Shown here: one piece after another, positions 1-6,300 of the stretch
Numbering within the stretch: the stretch's first letter is position 1
Layout: every line of letters begins with the position of its first letter
Assembly (NCBI GenBank): GCA_964501505.1
Contig: CAZCSY010000059.1
Coordinates: 1-9,809 of the forward strand
Source of the DNA: CAZCSY01 sp964501505
GTDB lineage: Bacteria > Omnitrophota > Gorgyraeia > Velamenicoccales > Velamenicoccaceae
Length of the DNA: 9,809 nucleotides
Direction: 5' to 3'
Program-made: the position numbers and the translations under genes
The notes under the pieces: generated by a model
Seen by the model: the letters and a program-made list of their open reading frames with translations, nothing else
Told to the model about the DNA's origin: nothing
Databases searched by the model: none

Positions 1-1517
1 TCGATACCGCCCAGGAGATCGCGGCAAGGGTGGTCTACGAGGACGACACCTTTATCTTCTCGCAAGGCCGCGCCAAGGTCCTGAACAACGAGATAACGGC
101 CGAAGGAGAAATCAGAGGCAAGGCGCTCGAGGCCTCGATCTCGGGCACCTTCCCCCTCGTCGACGTCGCCCGCTTTCTGAGCACAGGGACGCCCTGGCCC
201 GACTACGAAATATCGGGTAGCGCACAGACTGTTATCACGTTGCACCGGACCCTTGCGGCCGGCGAAAAAACACAGATCGCCGGCGAGGCCGCGATCAAGG
301 ATATCTGGCTCAAATTGAATAAGTACGACAAGACATTCAGCGCCGAGACGGGGACGATCCAATGCGACATCCCCAGCCAAACGATCAATTGGAATTTCGG
401 TGCTATCTCCTATGACGCCGCTTCCTACGCTTCGAGCGGCACCCTCACGGACTTCGGGACGCCGCGCATCGTCCTGGAGCTCGAAGGGCCGGATCTGAGT
501 CTGCGGGCCGATGCCGTGCGCCGGGCCGACCAGGTCACCTTCCATGAATGCTCCGGCCGCTGGCACAACTCCGCGTTTCAATTTACGGGGACGTGGGAGA
601 AAAGCGGGGACATCGTCGATATCGGGATAGAGACCGTTCTGGAGCTGGCGGACCTGGAACTGTTGCCCGGGACCGTTCCCCCCGTCCTGAAAAAGATCGC
701 CGGCAAGGGCCCGTGCCGGGTGACGGCCCACCTCAAGGGACCGCTCAAGACGCCCGCCCTCTGGACCCTGCACGCCACGGCGACCAGCGATGCCGTCCGG
801 CTGGCCGGCTATTACATCGAGAACATCTTCCTCGATTATGAACAGCTCGAACGCCAGGGGTTCATCAAAGACGCCACCTTCACGGCCTACGAAGGCACGG
901 GGCTTATCAAGGGACGCTTTGACTTCACGAAAGAGATCCCCGCCTTTGCCCTGCGCGCAACGCTCGACGACCTGAATCTCGAAAGACTCAAGGCCGATAC
1001 CCCGCTGCGCGGAAGGACCTTTTTCGGCATCCTCTCCATGAATGTCTCGGCGCAGGGCACGACCGACGACCTCGACGGCATCACCGGCGGCGGCCGCCTC
1101 TCGATAAAAAACGGTAATATCTGGGAGTTCAATCCGCTGCGGGGACTCGGGTCCTTCCTCTTCATCCCGCGCTTCACGAGCATCGTCTTCAACGACGCCC
1201 AGGGCGACTACTTCATCCGCGAGGGGCACATCGAAACGAACAACCTGGAGCTGATCGGACCGGAGTTAAGTCTGTTGATCGAGGGAGAGATGAGCTTTAA
1301 GGGCGCGCTGGACTTTCTCGTGAACACGCAGATCCCGCTGGGGCCGGCGGGCAAGATCAAGGAGATCGCCGAAAGCGTCCAGACGATCACCAAGGCCGGC
1401 AGCCTCACGGCCATCCGCGTGACGGGCACGGTGGAAGAGCCGAAATACAATCTCCGGCCCGTCGGGGCGAACATCGTCAAGAAGTTCACGGACCTCTTTT
1501 CAAATATAATTCCATGA
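1..1517 (+). CDS. AsmA-like C-terminal domain protein (5' partial)
   Basis: The reading frame is open to the left edge (first full codon at base 3), so the start lies outside the window; a GTG at base 30 is only an internal in-frame codon. About 504 residues are visible. The protein is rich in short alternating hydrophobic strands. Its last 170 or so residues follow the AsmA-like C-terminal pattern: a GGGRLSIKNGNIWEFNPL stretch near residue 362, then a long beta-rich run and a closing GTVEEPKYNLRP segment just before the stop. Members of this family (AsmA, TamB, YhdP types) are envelope proteins anchored in the inner membrane by an N-terminal helix, and several are implicated in lipid transport or outer-membrane assembly. 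That N-terminal helix would be outside this window. The gene is convergent with the leftward block. The exact subfamily cannot be decided from the C-terminal part alone. Confidence 0.8.
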   Translation, partial: DTAQEIAARVVYEDDTFIFSQGRAKVLNNEITAEGEIRGKALEASISGTFPLVDVARFLSTGTPWPDYEISGSAQTVITLHRTLAAGEKTQIAGEAAIKDIWLKLNKYDKTFSAETGTIQCDIPSQTINWNFGAISYDAASYASSGTLTDFGTPRIVLELEGPDLSLRADAVRRADQVTFHECSGRWHNSAFQFTGTWEKSGDIVDIGIETVLELADLELLPGTVPPVLKKIAGKGPCRVTAHLKGPLKTPALWTLHATATSDAVRLAGYYIENIFLDYEQLERQGFIKDATFTAYEGTGLIKGRFDFTKEIPAFALRATLDDLNLERLKADTPLRGRTFFGILSMNVSAQGTTDDLDGITGGGRLSIKNGNIWEFNPLRGLGSFLFIPRFTSIVFNDAQGDYFIREGHIETNNLELIGPELSLLIEGEMSFKGALDFLVNTQIPLGPAGKIKEIAESVQTITKAGSLTAIRVTGTVEEPKYNLRPVGANIVKKFTDLFSNIIP

Positions 1518-1558
1518 GCGCACAACTTACGGAGTGCAACGACGTAAGTTGTCAGCGC
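1518..1558. repeat. Inverted repeat between the convergent genes
   Basis: ACAACTTAC at 1522-1530 is the exact reverse complement of GTAAGTTGT at 1544-1552, with a 13-base loop. GCGC at 1518-1521 and GCGC at 1555-1558 extend the stem past a two-base bulge. It starts directly after the AsmA-like stop codon. No T-run follows immediately on either strand, so it is not a textbook terminator, though it could protect or end either mRNA. Confidence 0.6.
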
Positions 1559-1562
1559 GAAT

Positions 1563-1598
1563 GAATCCTATTCAGGTATTTTTTTTCAAATAGGATTC
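1563..1598. terminator. Inverted repeat with T8 in its loop, possible terminator region of convergent genes
   Basis: GAATCCTATT at 1563-1572 pairs exactly with AATAGGATTC at 1589-1598. The 16-base loop contains eight T residues at 1579-1586 on the + strand. The left arm touches the rdgB stop codon (1572-1574) and the right arm lies inside the last codons of rdgB. The T-run follows the previous hairpin by about 20 bases, so it could help end rightward transcription. Because the T-run sits in the loop and not after the stem, a Rho-independent terminator is only a weak call; the inverted repeat itself is certain. Confidence 0.4.
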
Positions 1599-2174
1599 CA
1601 TGAGCCGCCGCGCCTTTGCGAGCGCGCGGGACCGGTGACTTACCCTGTGCTTGATCCCGGGGCCAAGCTCGGCAAATGTCTTGTTATACTTCGGAACGAT
1701 GAATACCGGGTCATAGCCGAACCCCGAGGAACCCCTGCAGCGCCGGCTGATCGTCCCGCGGCAGCTGCCTGAGACGACACCCAGCAACCCCCGGCCGTCG
1801 GCCAACGCCACGACACACCGATAGCGCGCCCCGCGCCTGCCCGCCGGCACCCCGCGCAACGCACGCAAGAGCTTCGTATTATTCTTCTTATCGGTCGCCT
1901 CGGGCCCCGCGTAACGGGCCGAAAAGACGCCGGGCCTGTTTTTCAGCGCCGCCACCTCCAGTCCCGAATCCTCGCCGAGGACGAACCTTTTGGTGTAGAG
2001 CGCGATCGTCGCGGCCTTCTTTACGGCATTCTCTTCGAAGGTGGTACCATCCTCAACGATCACCGGCAGGTCCCGGTAATTATCAAGCGACGTCACGCGA
2101 AACGGCAGGCCGATGAGGATCTCCCGAATCTCCTCCAGTTTCTTCTTGTTGCGGGTGGCGACGAGAAGCTCCAT
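1572..2174 (-). CDS. rdgB: XTP/dITP pyrophosphatase (RdgB/HAM1 family)
   Basis: This enzyme hydrolyses non-canonical purine triphosphates (dITP, XTP, ITP) to monophosphate and pyrophosphate, keeping them out of DNA and RNA. The 200-residue product has the usual family length. Visible motifs are the N-terminal ATRNKKKLEEI nucleotide-binding stretch (6-16), EDGTTFEENAVKKA (41-54), GEDSGLEVAAL leading into PGVFSARYAG (68-90), GFGYDPVF (151-158) and the closing FAELGPGIKHRVSHR (167-181). I chose the ATG at 2174 because MELLVATRNK is the family start and a GGGAGGGAG ribosome-binding site sits just upstream; an in-frame codon at 2207 would add 11 residues encoded across a palindrome. It follows rph by 37 nt, a common bacterial pairing, and is the last gene of the leftward block. 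Confidence 0.95.
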   Translation of the reverse strand: MELLVATRNKKKLEEIREILIGLPFRVTSLDNYRDLPVIVEDGTTFEENAVKKAATIALYTKRFVLGEDSGLEVAALKNRPGVFSARYAGPEATDKKNNTKLLRALRGVPAGRRGARYRCVVALADGRGLLGVVSGSCRGTISRRCRGSSGFGYDPVFIVPKYNKTFAELGPGIKHRVSHRSRALAKARRLMESYLKKNT

Positions 2175-2186
2175 GCTCCCTCCCGC

Positions 2187-2205
2187 GTCGCAACTCAGTT
2201 GCGAC
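2187..2205. repeat. Near-perfect palindrome in the rph-rdgB gap
   Basis: GTCGCAACT (2187-2195) and AGTTGCGAC (2197-2205) are exact reverse complements around one central base. It fills half of the 37-nt gap and ends just upstream of the rdgB ribosome-binding site. As RNA, with a few central bases unpaired, it could form a hairpin affecting rdgB translation or mRNA processing; as DNA it could be a dispersed repeat or a protein-binding site. The sequence does not say which. Confidence 0.7.
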
Positions 2206-2211
2206 ACAGTC

Positions 2212-2928
2212 CTACGTGACGTCCTTGAGCAGGTCTTTCTGAAGAGCGATCAGTTGAACGATGCCTTTTTGGGCCAATGCCAACAAGCCGTCCATATCCG
2301 CTTTGGAAAAGGGCTTCTTCTCCGCCGTGCCCTGCACCTCGATGAAGGCGCCGCTACCGACCATCACGACGTTCATGTCCACCTCGGCATGGGAGTCTTC
2401 TTCGTAATTGAGGTCGAGGAGCGGCTTACCCTCCACGATGCCCACGCTCGTCGCGGCGACGAAGTCGGTGATCGGGATGCGCGCGATCAGGTCTTTCTTT
2501 CGCATGGTATCCAGACAATCCACGAGCGCGATGAAACTGCCTGTGATGGACGCCGTGCGCGTGCCGCCGTCGGCCTGGATCACGTCGCAGTCCATCTGGA
2601 TCGTTCGCTCGCCCAGTTCGTGCATCGCCACGACCGACCGAAGCGAACGACCCACCAGCCGTTGGATCTCGAAGATGCGGCCGGCCCGGCCACGTTCGCG
2701 GTGGATGCGCTGGCTGCAGGAACGCGGCAACATGCCGTACTCAGCCGTCACCCACCCGGTGCCCTTGCCTTTCAAGAAAGGCGGCACGCTCTCATCGAGC
2801 GTCGCCGAACAGACCACCTTCGTATCGCCGACCTCGATCAGGCAGGACCCCTCGGCGTGCTTCAAATATTTGCGCGTAACCCTCACCTTGCGCAAGACAT
2901 CCAACCCGCGTCCGTCACTTCTCATCAT
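2212..2928 (-). CDS. rph: Ribonuclease PH
   Basis: RNase PH is a phosphate-dependent 3'-to-5' exoribonuclease that trims the 3' ends of tRNA precursors. The product has 238 residues, the normal length, and follows the family throughout: DGRGLD (5-10), the HAEGS region (24-28), LKGKGTGWVTAEYGMLPR (52-69), EIQRLVGRSLR (87-97), LGERTIQMDCDVIQADGGTRTA (105-126), which includes the phosphate-binding GGTRTA, and the metal-binding LDLNYEEDSHAEVDMN (171-186) followed by EVQGTAE (197-203). Two ATG codons stand in a row at 2928 and 2925; the AGGG upstream is 4 nt from the first and 7 nt from the second, so the second may be the real start. It lies 103 nt after fumarase beta, across two hairpins. Confidence 0.97.
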   Translation of the reverse strand: MMRSDGRGLDVLRKVRVTRKYLKHAEGSCLIEVGDTKVVCSATLDESVPPFLKGKGTGWVTAEYGMLPRSCSQRIHRERGRAGRIFEIQRLVGRSLRSVVAMHELGERTIQMDCDVIQADGGTRTASITGSFIALVDCLDTMRKKDLIARIPITDFVAATSVGIVEGKPLLDLNYEEDSHAEVDMNVVMVGSGAFIEVQGTAEKKPFSKADMDGLLALAQKGIVQLIALQKDLLKDVT

Positions 2929-2973
2929 GGCGCCCTTTCTCTATATCTCTTGTCCGCGTCCTCACCTGGAACC

Positions 2974-2993
2974 CCACGGCCTTACAGCCGTGG
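2974..2993. repeat. Hairpin in the fumarase-rph gap
   Basis: CCACGGC at 2974-2980 and GCCGTGG at 2987-2993 are exact reverse complements with a six-base loop. No T-run follows on the minus strand, so this is not a classical terminator. It sits five bases from the larger hairpin at 2998-3043, and the flank reads GGAACCCC (2968-2975), which also occurs twice at the right edge of the window (9750-9757 and 9763-9770). Confidence 0.6.
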
Positions 2994-2997
2994 CGCC

Positions 2998-3043
2998 TTT
3001 ACCCCGCACCAGCCCCGTCTTTGACGGGGCGCTACGGGGTAAA
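2998..3043. repeat. Two-step hairpin spanning the fumarase beta stop codon
   Basis: The outer arms TTTACCCCG (2998-3006) and CGGGGTAAA (3035-3043) are exact reverse complements, as are the inner arms GCCCCGTC (3012-3019) and GACGGGGC (3023-3030) around a TTT loop; a short internal loop separates the two stems. The stop codon of fumarase beta (3032-3034) lies in that internal loop and the last three sense codons lie in the outer arm. Such a stable structure at a gene end could block 3' exonucleases and set different mRNA levels for the fumarase and rph parts. No T-run follows. Confidence 0.65.
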
Positions 3044-3577
3044 TATATCCCGACCGCGGCTGTCGATGCCGACGACCAGAGGAAAATCTTTCACCGTCAG
3101 GCGGACTACCGCCTCGGGACCGAGGTCCGCGAAACACACCGCCCGACGACGCGTGACGTGTCGCGCCAAGAGCGCGCCCGCGCCGCCCGTCGCCAAAAAA
3201 TAGACGGCCTTGTGTTTTTTTAACAGCCTCCTGACGTCCGCCGACCGACGGCCCTTACCGATGACGGCCCGCAGGCCCGCCCGCAACAGGGGCGCCATGA
3301 AAGGGTCCATGCGGCCCGCCGTCGTCGGCCCGCAGGCGCCGATGACCCGGCCCGGCGGTGTCCTGGTGGGGCCGCAGTAATAAATGACCTGCCCCCTGAT
3401 ATCAAACGGCAGGCGTCTCTTCCTTTTTAACAGGTCCACGAGACGCCGGTGTGCCTGGTCCCGCGCGGTATAAATATCACCGTTGAGAAGGACCTCTTGA
3501 CCGCAGCGCAGGCGCGCGACCGCATGGGGGTCGAGCGGCGTCGATAACCTCGCGACCTTTCTAGGTGAGGCGGACAT
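3032..3577 (-). CDS. Class I fumarate hydratase, beta (C-terminal) subunit
   Basis: This is the small subunit of a two-subunit [4Fe-4S] fumarase that interconverts fumarate and malate. The 181 residues match the C-terminal half of single-chain class I fumarases: LNGDIYTARDQAH (31-43), LPFDIRGQVIYYCGP (56-70), GPTTAGRMDPF (83-93) with active-site Thr and Arg, IGKG (106-109), GGAGAL (131-136) and the DLGPEAVVRLTVKDFP stretch (151-166). The ATG at 3577 has a GAGGAG site upstream and lies 17 nt inside the end of the alpha gene, so translation is probably coupled and the subunits made together. The related tartrate dehydratase beta subunit (TtdB) cannot be excluded by sequence alone; the genome context favours fumarase. 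The 3' end lies in a strong hairpin. Confidence 0.92.
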   Translation of the reverse strand: MSASPRKVARLSTPLDPHAVARLRCGQEVLLNGDIYTARDQAHRRLVDLLKRKRRLPFDIRGQVIYYCGPTRTPPGRVIGACGPTTAGRMDPFMAPLLRAGLRAVIGKGRRSADVRRLLKKHKAVYFLATGGAGALLARHVTRRRAVCFADLGPEAVVRLTVKDFPLVVGIDSRGRDIFTP

Positions 3578-4403
3578 GGGCGCTCCTCAAGGCGTGACAG
3601 CTGATATTGACGCAGACGGGCAGGCCGGCGATGTGCGTCGGGTGCGTCAGGATGTTGACGCCCAACACCGTCGCCTTACCGCCCAGCCCCAGAGGGCCGA
3701 TGCCGGTCGCGTTCAGACGCTTGTGCAACCGACGGGCCATCGCTCGGAGCGAGGCGGTCTTGAGACGAGCCCCCACCGGCCTCAACAGGGCCTGCTTGCT
3801 CAAGAGACACGCGGTATCGGACGCCCCGCCGATCCCCACGCCGAGGACATACGGCGGACACGCGTCCGGTCCGGCCTGACGGACGCACGCGACGATAAAA
3901 TCCTCGATCGCATCCGCTTGGGCCGTGGGGTTGAAGAGCCGTAGTTGTGTCTTGTTCTCGCAGCCGAATCCCTTAGGCAACACCGTCAACGACAACCCCC
4001 TGGACGCCGTTATCTCATAATGGATCACGCACCCGGAAAAGGACGCTGCGCCGTCGCGCTTTAAAGGATCACGCACGATCGAATTCCTCAGGGACCCTTT
4101 GCGATACCCCCGTTCCACGCCCTCCCGAATCGCCTTCTCAAGGCCCAACCGGCGCAGGTCCACGTCTGGACCGATGCCGGCAAAAATGACGGGCAGGCCC
4201 GTATCCTGACAGAGGGCCACGCCGTCGCTCTTCGCGACCCGGGCGTTCTCCAGAATCTGCCGCAGGAGACGGCGGGCCCGCGGGTCCGTCTCCGTTTTTT
4301 GCGCCGCCCGCAAGGCGCGCGTCACATCCGGACGCAGCACCAAGTTGGCCCGGACGCACAGATCGGCGACGGCCTCGCGGATCCTCGCATGCGTTATCCT
4401 CAC
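3561..4403 (-). CDS. Class I fumarate hydratase, alpha (N-terminal) subunit
   Basis: This subunit carries the iron-sulphur site of the two-part fumarase. The 280-residue product has all three cysteines expected to bind the [4Fe-4S] cluster: C65 in CQDTGLPVIFAGIG, C182 in ACPPYVLGVGIGGASD and C269 in NISCHALRSA. D67 of the CQDTG motif corresponds to a known catalytic-site residue. GIGPLGLGGKATVLGVN (234-250) and HIAGLPVCVN (257-266) also fit. The segment GFGCENK (145-151) has Cys where many relatives have Ser. The start is GTG at 4403, sharing a GTGA with the queF stop (4-nt overlap), five bases after a perfect AGGAGG. The oxygen-labile cluster would suit an anaerobe or facultative organism. 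Tartrate dehydratase alpha is the main alternative. Confidence 0.93.
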   Translation of the reverse strand: MRITHARIREAVADLCVRANLVLRPDVTRALRAAQKTETDPRARRLLRQILENARVAKSDGVALCQDTGLPVIFAGIGPDVDLRRLGLEKAIREGVERGYRKGSLRNSIVRDPLKRDGAASFSGCVIHYEITASRGLSLTVLPKGFGCENKTQLRLFNPTAQADAIEDFIVACVRQAGPDACPPYVLGVGIGGASDTACLLSKQALLRPVGARLKTASLRAMARRLHKRLNATGIGPLGLGGKATVLGVNILTHPTHIAGLPVCVNISCHALRSAHVRLT

Positions 4404-4798
4404 GGCCGCCTCCTGTACTCCCGCGTCACCGTCGTCGCGATGCCACCCCGCGGATTGAAGCGCGTCGTGATCTTCGCCCGGCGCGGCTTGCAGGCCCTGA
4501 CAAAATCATCAAGCACCCTGTTGACCAGGTGCTCATGAAAGATACCGACGGCGCGATAGGACATCAGGTACTCCTTCAGGGATTTGAGCTCGACACAGTG
4601 TCTATAAGGGGCGTATTCGATCACGATGGCCGCAAAATCCGGCAGGCCGGTCTTGGGACAGATACACGTGAACTCGGGGATATCAATATGGACGGTATAA
4701 CGCTTCTCCGGATACTGGTTCGTCCATACCTCGATGACCGGCGTCTCCATCGTCCGGATGCGTCGCTGCAAACCTTCATAAGTCGACTTCTTCGTCAT
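4400..4798 (-). CDS. queF: NADPH-dependent 7-cyano-7-deazaguanine reductase (preQ1 synthase)
   Basis: QueF reduces the nitrile of preQ0 to the aminomethyl group of preQ1 with two NADPH, the last step before insertion into tRNA by Tgt. The 132-residue product is the short, single-domain (B. subtilis-like) type. Catalytic Cys47 and Asp54 lie in CICPKTGLPDFA (45-56); the QueF signature ELKSLKEYL is at 70-78; HEHLVNRVLDDF and FNPRGGI follow. I chose the ATG at 4798, preceded by AAAGGGG at good spacing; an in-frame TTG at 4816 would add six residues including that ribosome-binding site. It is separated from queE by 99 nt with a likely terminator, but its stop overlaps the fumarase alpha start, so it may be transcribed with the fumarase genes. 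Confidence 0.96.
   Translation of the reverse strand: MTKKSTYEGLQRRIRTMETPVIEVWTNQYPEKRYTVHIDIPEFTCICPKTGLPDFAAIVIEYAPYRHCVELKSLKEYLMSYRAVGIFHEHLVNRVLDDFVRACKPRRAKITTRFNPRGGIATTVTREYRRRP
4409..4414 (-). promoter_or_regulatory. Perfect AGGAGG ribosome-binding site for fumarase alpha
   Basis: The minus strand reads AGGAGG five bases before the GTG at 4403, inside the 3' end of queF. It is the strongest site seen in the window and supports a GTG start that shares four bases with the queF stop codon. Confidence 0.8.
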
Positions 4799-4834
4799 GT
4801 TCGCCCCTTTAATCAACTGAGACGGATCCAGGCC

Positions 4835-4849
4835 GGGACACGCCGTCCC
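4835..4849. repeat. Small hairpin in the queF leader
   Basis: GGGAC (4835-4839) and GTCCC (4845-4849) form a five-base stem around ACGCC. The queF leader (4799-4861) holds no preQ1 riboswitch pattern that I can recognise: there is no A-rich tail able to make the H-type pseudoknot. I see no convincing -35/-10 pair here either. Confidence 0.35.
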
Positions 4850-4861
4850 CCTGCCGGGAGT

Positions 4862-4889
4862 AAAAAAGCCAGAGTCCTTAAGCCCCGGC
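4862..4889 (-). terminator. Candidate Rho-independent terminator after queE
   Basis: Read on the minus strand, GCCGGGG (4889-4883) pairs with CTCTGGC (4874-4868) through five Watson-Crick and two G-T pairs around an eight-base loop, followed immediately by TTTTTT (4867-4862). It starts nine bases after the queE stop codon. This is the only stem plus T-run of terminator form that I found in the leftward block. It would fully or partly separate queD-queC-queE and the genes before it from queF and the fumarase genes. Confidence 0.6.
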
Positions 4890-4897
4890 GTGGAGCC

Positions 4898-5569
4898 TCA
4901 TCTTATGCCGGCGAGCTTGTGGGCCTGGGGGCGCAGGTGAACGTTGATGATGCCGACATCCGCCAGGTCGCGCTGGAACGCCATCATCCTCAGGTAAAGC
5001 GCCTCGCTGTCCCCGCCCCATTCCGGCTGAAGGACGACCGGCACATCCGGCTTGACGCGCCGGATCACGTCGCGGGCAGCCAACATATCCTGCGGCAACG
5101 TATGATCCGTAACCACCATCTTCACAAAGACGTCCTTATCTTTGGCCAGGCTCAAAAATTCTTCGTGTACCTTCCACCAGGGAACCCCGCTGCCCGACGA
5201 TGGCAGCTTCATGTCCATGGCCACGATGTCGATAAAATCCAGGACCTTGACCAGTTCGTGGACCAGCGTGCCGTTCGTTTCCAGGTACACCCGGTTATCG
5301 ACTTTTTTGAAGCGGCTTAAGAAGATCTGCAGGAACTCCGCCTGACACAACGGCTCACCGCCCGTAAGGCTCAGTGAATGGTAGTCGCGAAAGGCGGCCA
5401 GCGCCTCCATGAGGCCGGCCACGGAGTACTCCCGGAACGTCGTCAGTTCCGTATCGCAATAGGAGCACGTCAGGTTGCAGCCGAAAAAACGCACAAAGAC
5501 CTGCCTGACGCCGGTATAGATCCCCTCGCCCTGGATACTCTCAAAAATCTCCGCAATCTTCGCCTTCAT
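4898..5569 (-). CDS. queE: 7-carboxy-7-deazaguanine synthase (radical SAM)
   Basis: QueE rearranges 6-carboxy-5,6,7,8-tetrahydropterin to 7-carboxy-7-deazaguanine using S-adenosylmethionine, a [4Fe-4S] cluster and magnesium. In the 223-residue product the N-terminal IFESIQGEGIYTG (8-20) is the substrate-side signature. The cluster cysteines C31, C35 and C38 form CNLTCSYC followed by DT (the CxxxCxxC radical SAM motif), and LTGGEPL (68-74) contacts the SAM amino group. The chain ends with the family's RPQAHKL. Start is the ATG at 5569; its ribosome-binding site is weak (only GCGGAT upstream). A 44-nt gap with a small hairpin separates it from queC, and a likely terminator follows it. Confidence 0.97.
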   Translation of the reverse strand: MKAKIAEIFESIQGEGIYTGVRQVFVRFFGCNLTCSYCDTELTTFREYSVAGLMEALAAFRDYHSLSLTGGEPLCQAEFLQIFLSRFKKVDNRVYLETNGTLVHELVKVLDFIDIVAMDMKLPSSGSGVPWWKVHEEFLSLAKDKDVFVKMVVTDHTLPQDMLAARDVIRRVKPDVPVVLQPEWGGDSEALYLRMMAFQRDLADVGIINVHLRPQAHKLAGIR

Positions 5570-5586
5570 GACGATCCGCTGGACAC

Positions 5587-5605
5587 TTTCCGATGGGCCC
5601 GGAAA
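5587..5605. repeat. Short hairpin in the queC-queE gap
   Basis: TTTCCG (5587-5592) and CGGAAA (5600-5605) are exact reverse complements around a seven-base loop. It is short and may be chance, but it lies just upstream of the weak queE ribosome-binding region. Confidence 0.35.
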
Positions 5606-5613
5606 CCGATTCC

Positions 5614-6300
5614 TTATGCGCAGGCGGGATCAAGAAGGCCCGCCTCGCGGAAACCCTTGGCGCGCAGACGGCAGCTGTCGCAGACGCCGCAGGGCCGTGC
5701 CCCGCCCTTGTAACACGACCACGTCAACGCGTATGGCACTCTCAGCCGTGTCCCCTTCCTGATAATCTCTGCCTTGCTCAACCGGATCAGCGGCGTCCTG
5801 ATCGCGATGGCGCGGCCGGTGACCCCGGTCTTTGTGCCCAGGCGGGCCGCCGCCGCAAAGGCCTTGTAAAAAACGGGCCGGCAGTCGGGATACCCCGAGT
5901 AGTCGATCGCGTTGGCCCCGATAAAAAGGGAGCGCGCGCCCCACGCCTCGGCGCACGACAACGCCAGGCCCAAAAAAATCATATTGCGCGCCGGCACGTA
6001 CGTTGCGGGGATCGAGACGCCGCTTGACCCTGCGGACATGCCGACGTGCCGACGTGCGGACGCCGGAAGCCTGATGCTTCTATCCAGCAGCGCCGAGCCC
6101 TTCCAGGGGAGCCTGATCCGGAGCACGTGAAAAGGGACACGGGCCTTGCGGGCAATCCGTTTCGCTGCCGCGATCTCCCTCCTGTGACGCTGGCCGTAAT
6201 CGCAGATCAGGGCACGCAATCGATATCCCTGGGCGCGCGCCACGTAGAGCGTCGTGGACGAATCAAGGCCTCCCGACAAGAGAACGACCGCCTTCTTCAT
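5614..6300 (-). CDS. queC: 7-cyano-7-deazaguanine (preQ0) synthase
   Basis: QueC converts 7-carboxy-7-deazaguanine to preQ0 with ammonia and two ATP. The 228-residue product opens with the PP-loop signature LLSGGLDSST (7-16), has CDYGQRH and the ATYVPARN segment, and ends with the zinc-site cysteines C196, C204, C207 and C210 in SCYKGGARPCGVCDSC followed by the KGF segment. I chose the ATG at 6300 because MKKAVVLLSGG is the usual family start and it shares ATGA with the queD stop (4-nt overlap). An upstream in-frame codon at 6363 would only add 21 residues read in queD's shadow. The loop before ATYVPARN (bases about 6035-6060) is encoded by a small GCCGACGT tandem and looks variable. Confidence 0.97.
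   Translation of the reverse strand: MKKAVVLLSGGLDSSTTLYVARAQGYRLRALICDYGQRHRREIAAAKRIARKARVPFHVLRIRLPWKGSALLDRSIRLPASARRHVGMSAGSSGVSIPATYVPARNMIFLGLALSCAEAWGARSLFIGANAIDYSGYPDCRPVFYKAFAAAARLGTKTGVTGRAIAIRTPLIRLSKAEIIRKGTRLRVPYALTWSCYKGGARPCGVCDSCRLRAKGFREAGLLDPACA

Noticed and set aside
2113..3024. 303-codon + strand open frame opposite rph
   Set aside because: It mirrors a fully recognisable RNase PH and runs through intergenic hairpins; no domain is visible.
4799..4861. preQ1 riboswitch upstream of queF
   Set aside because: The leader is GC-rich, without the short stem plus A-rich tail of the type I class or a layout I could match to type II; only a 5-bp hairpin is present.
4832..4889. 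Attenuator with an antiterminator between queE and queF
   Set aside because: GCCGGG of the terminator can pair with CCCGGC segments on the minus strand, but those lie downstream of the T-run and would be transcribed too late to prevent termination.
4529..5320. 263-codon + strand open frame opposite queF and queE
   Set aside because: It crosses the terminator and gap between two certain genes on the other strand and has no recognisable motif.
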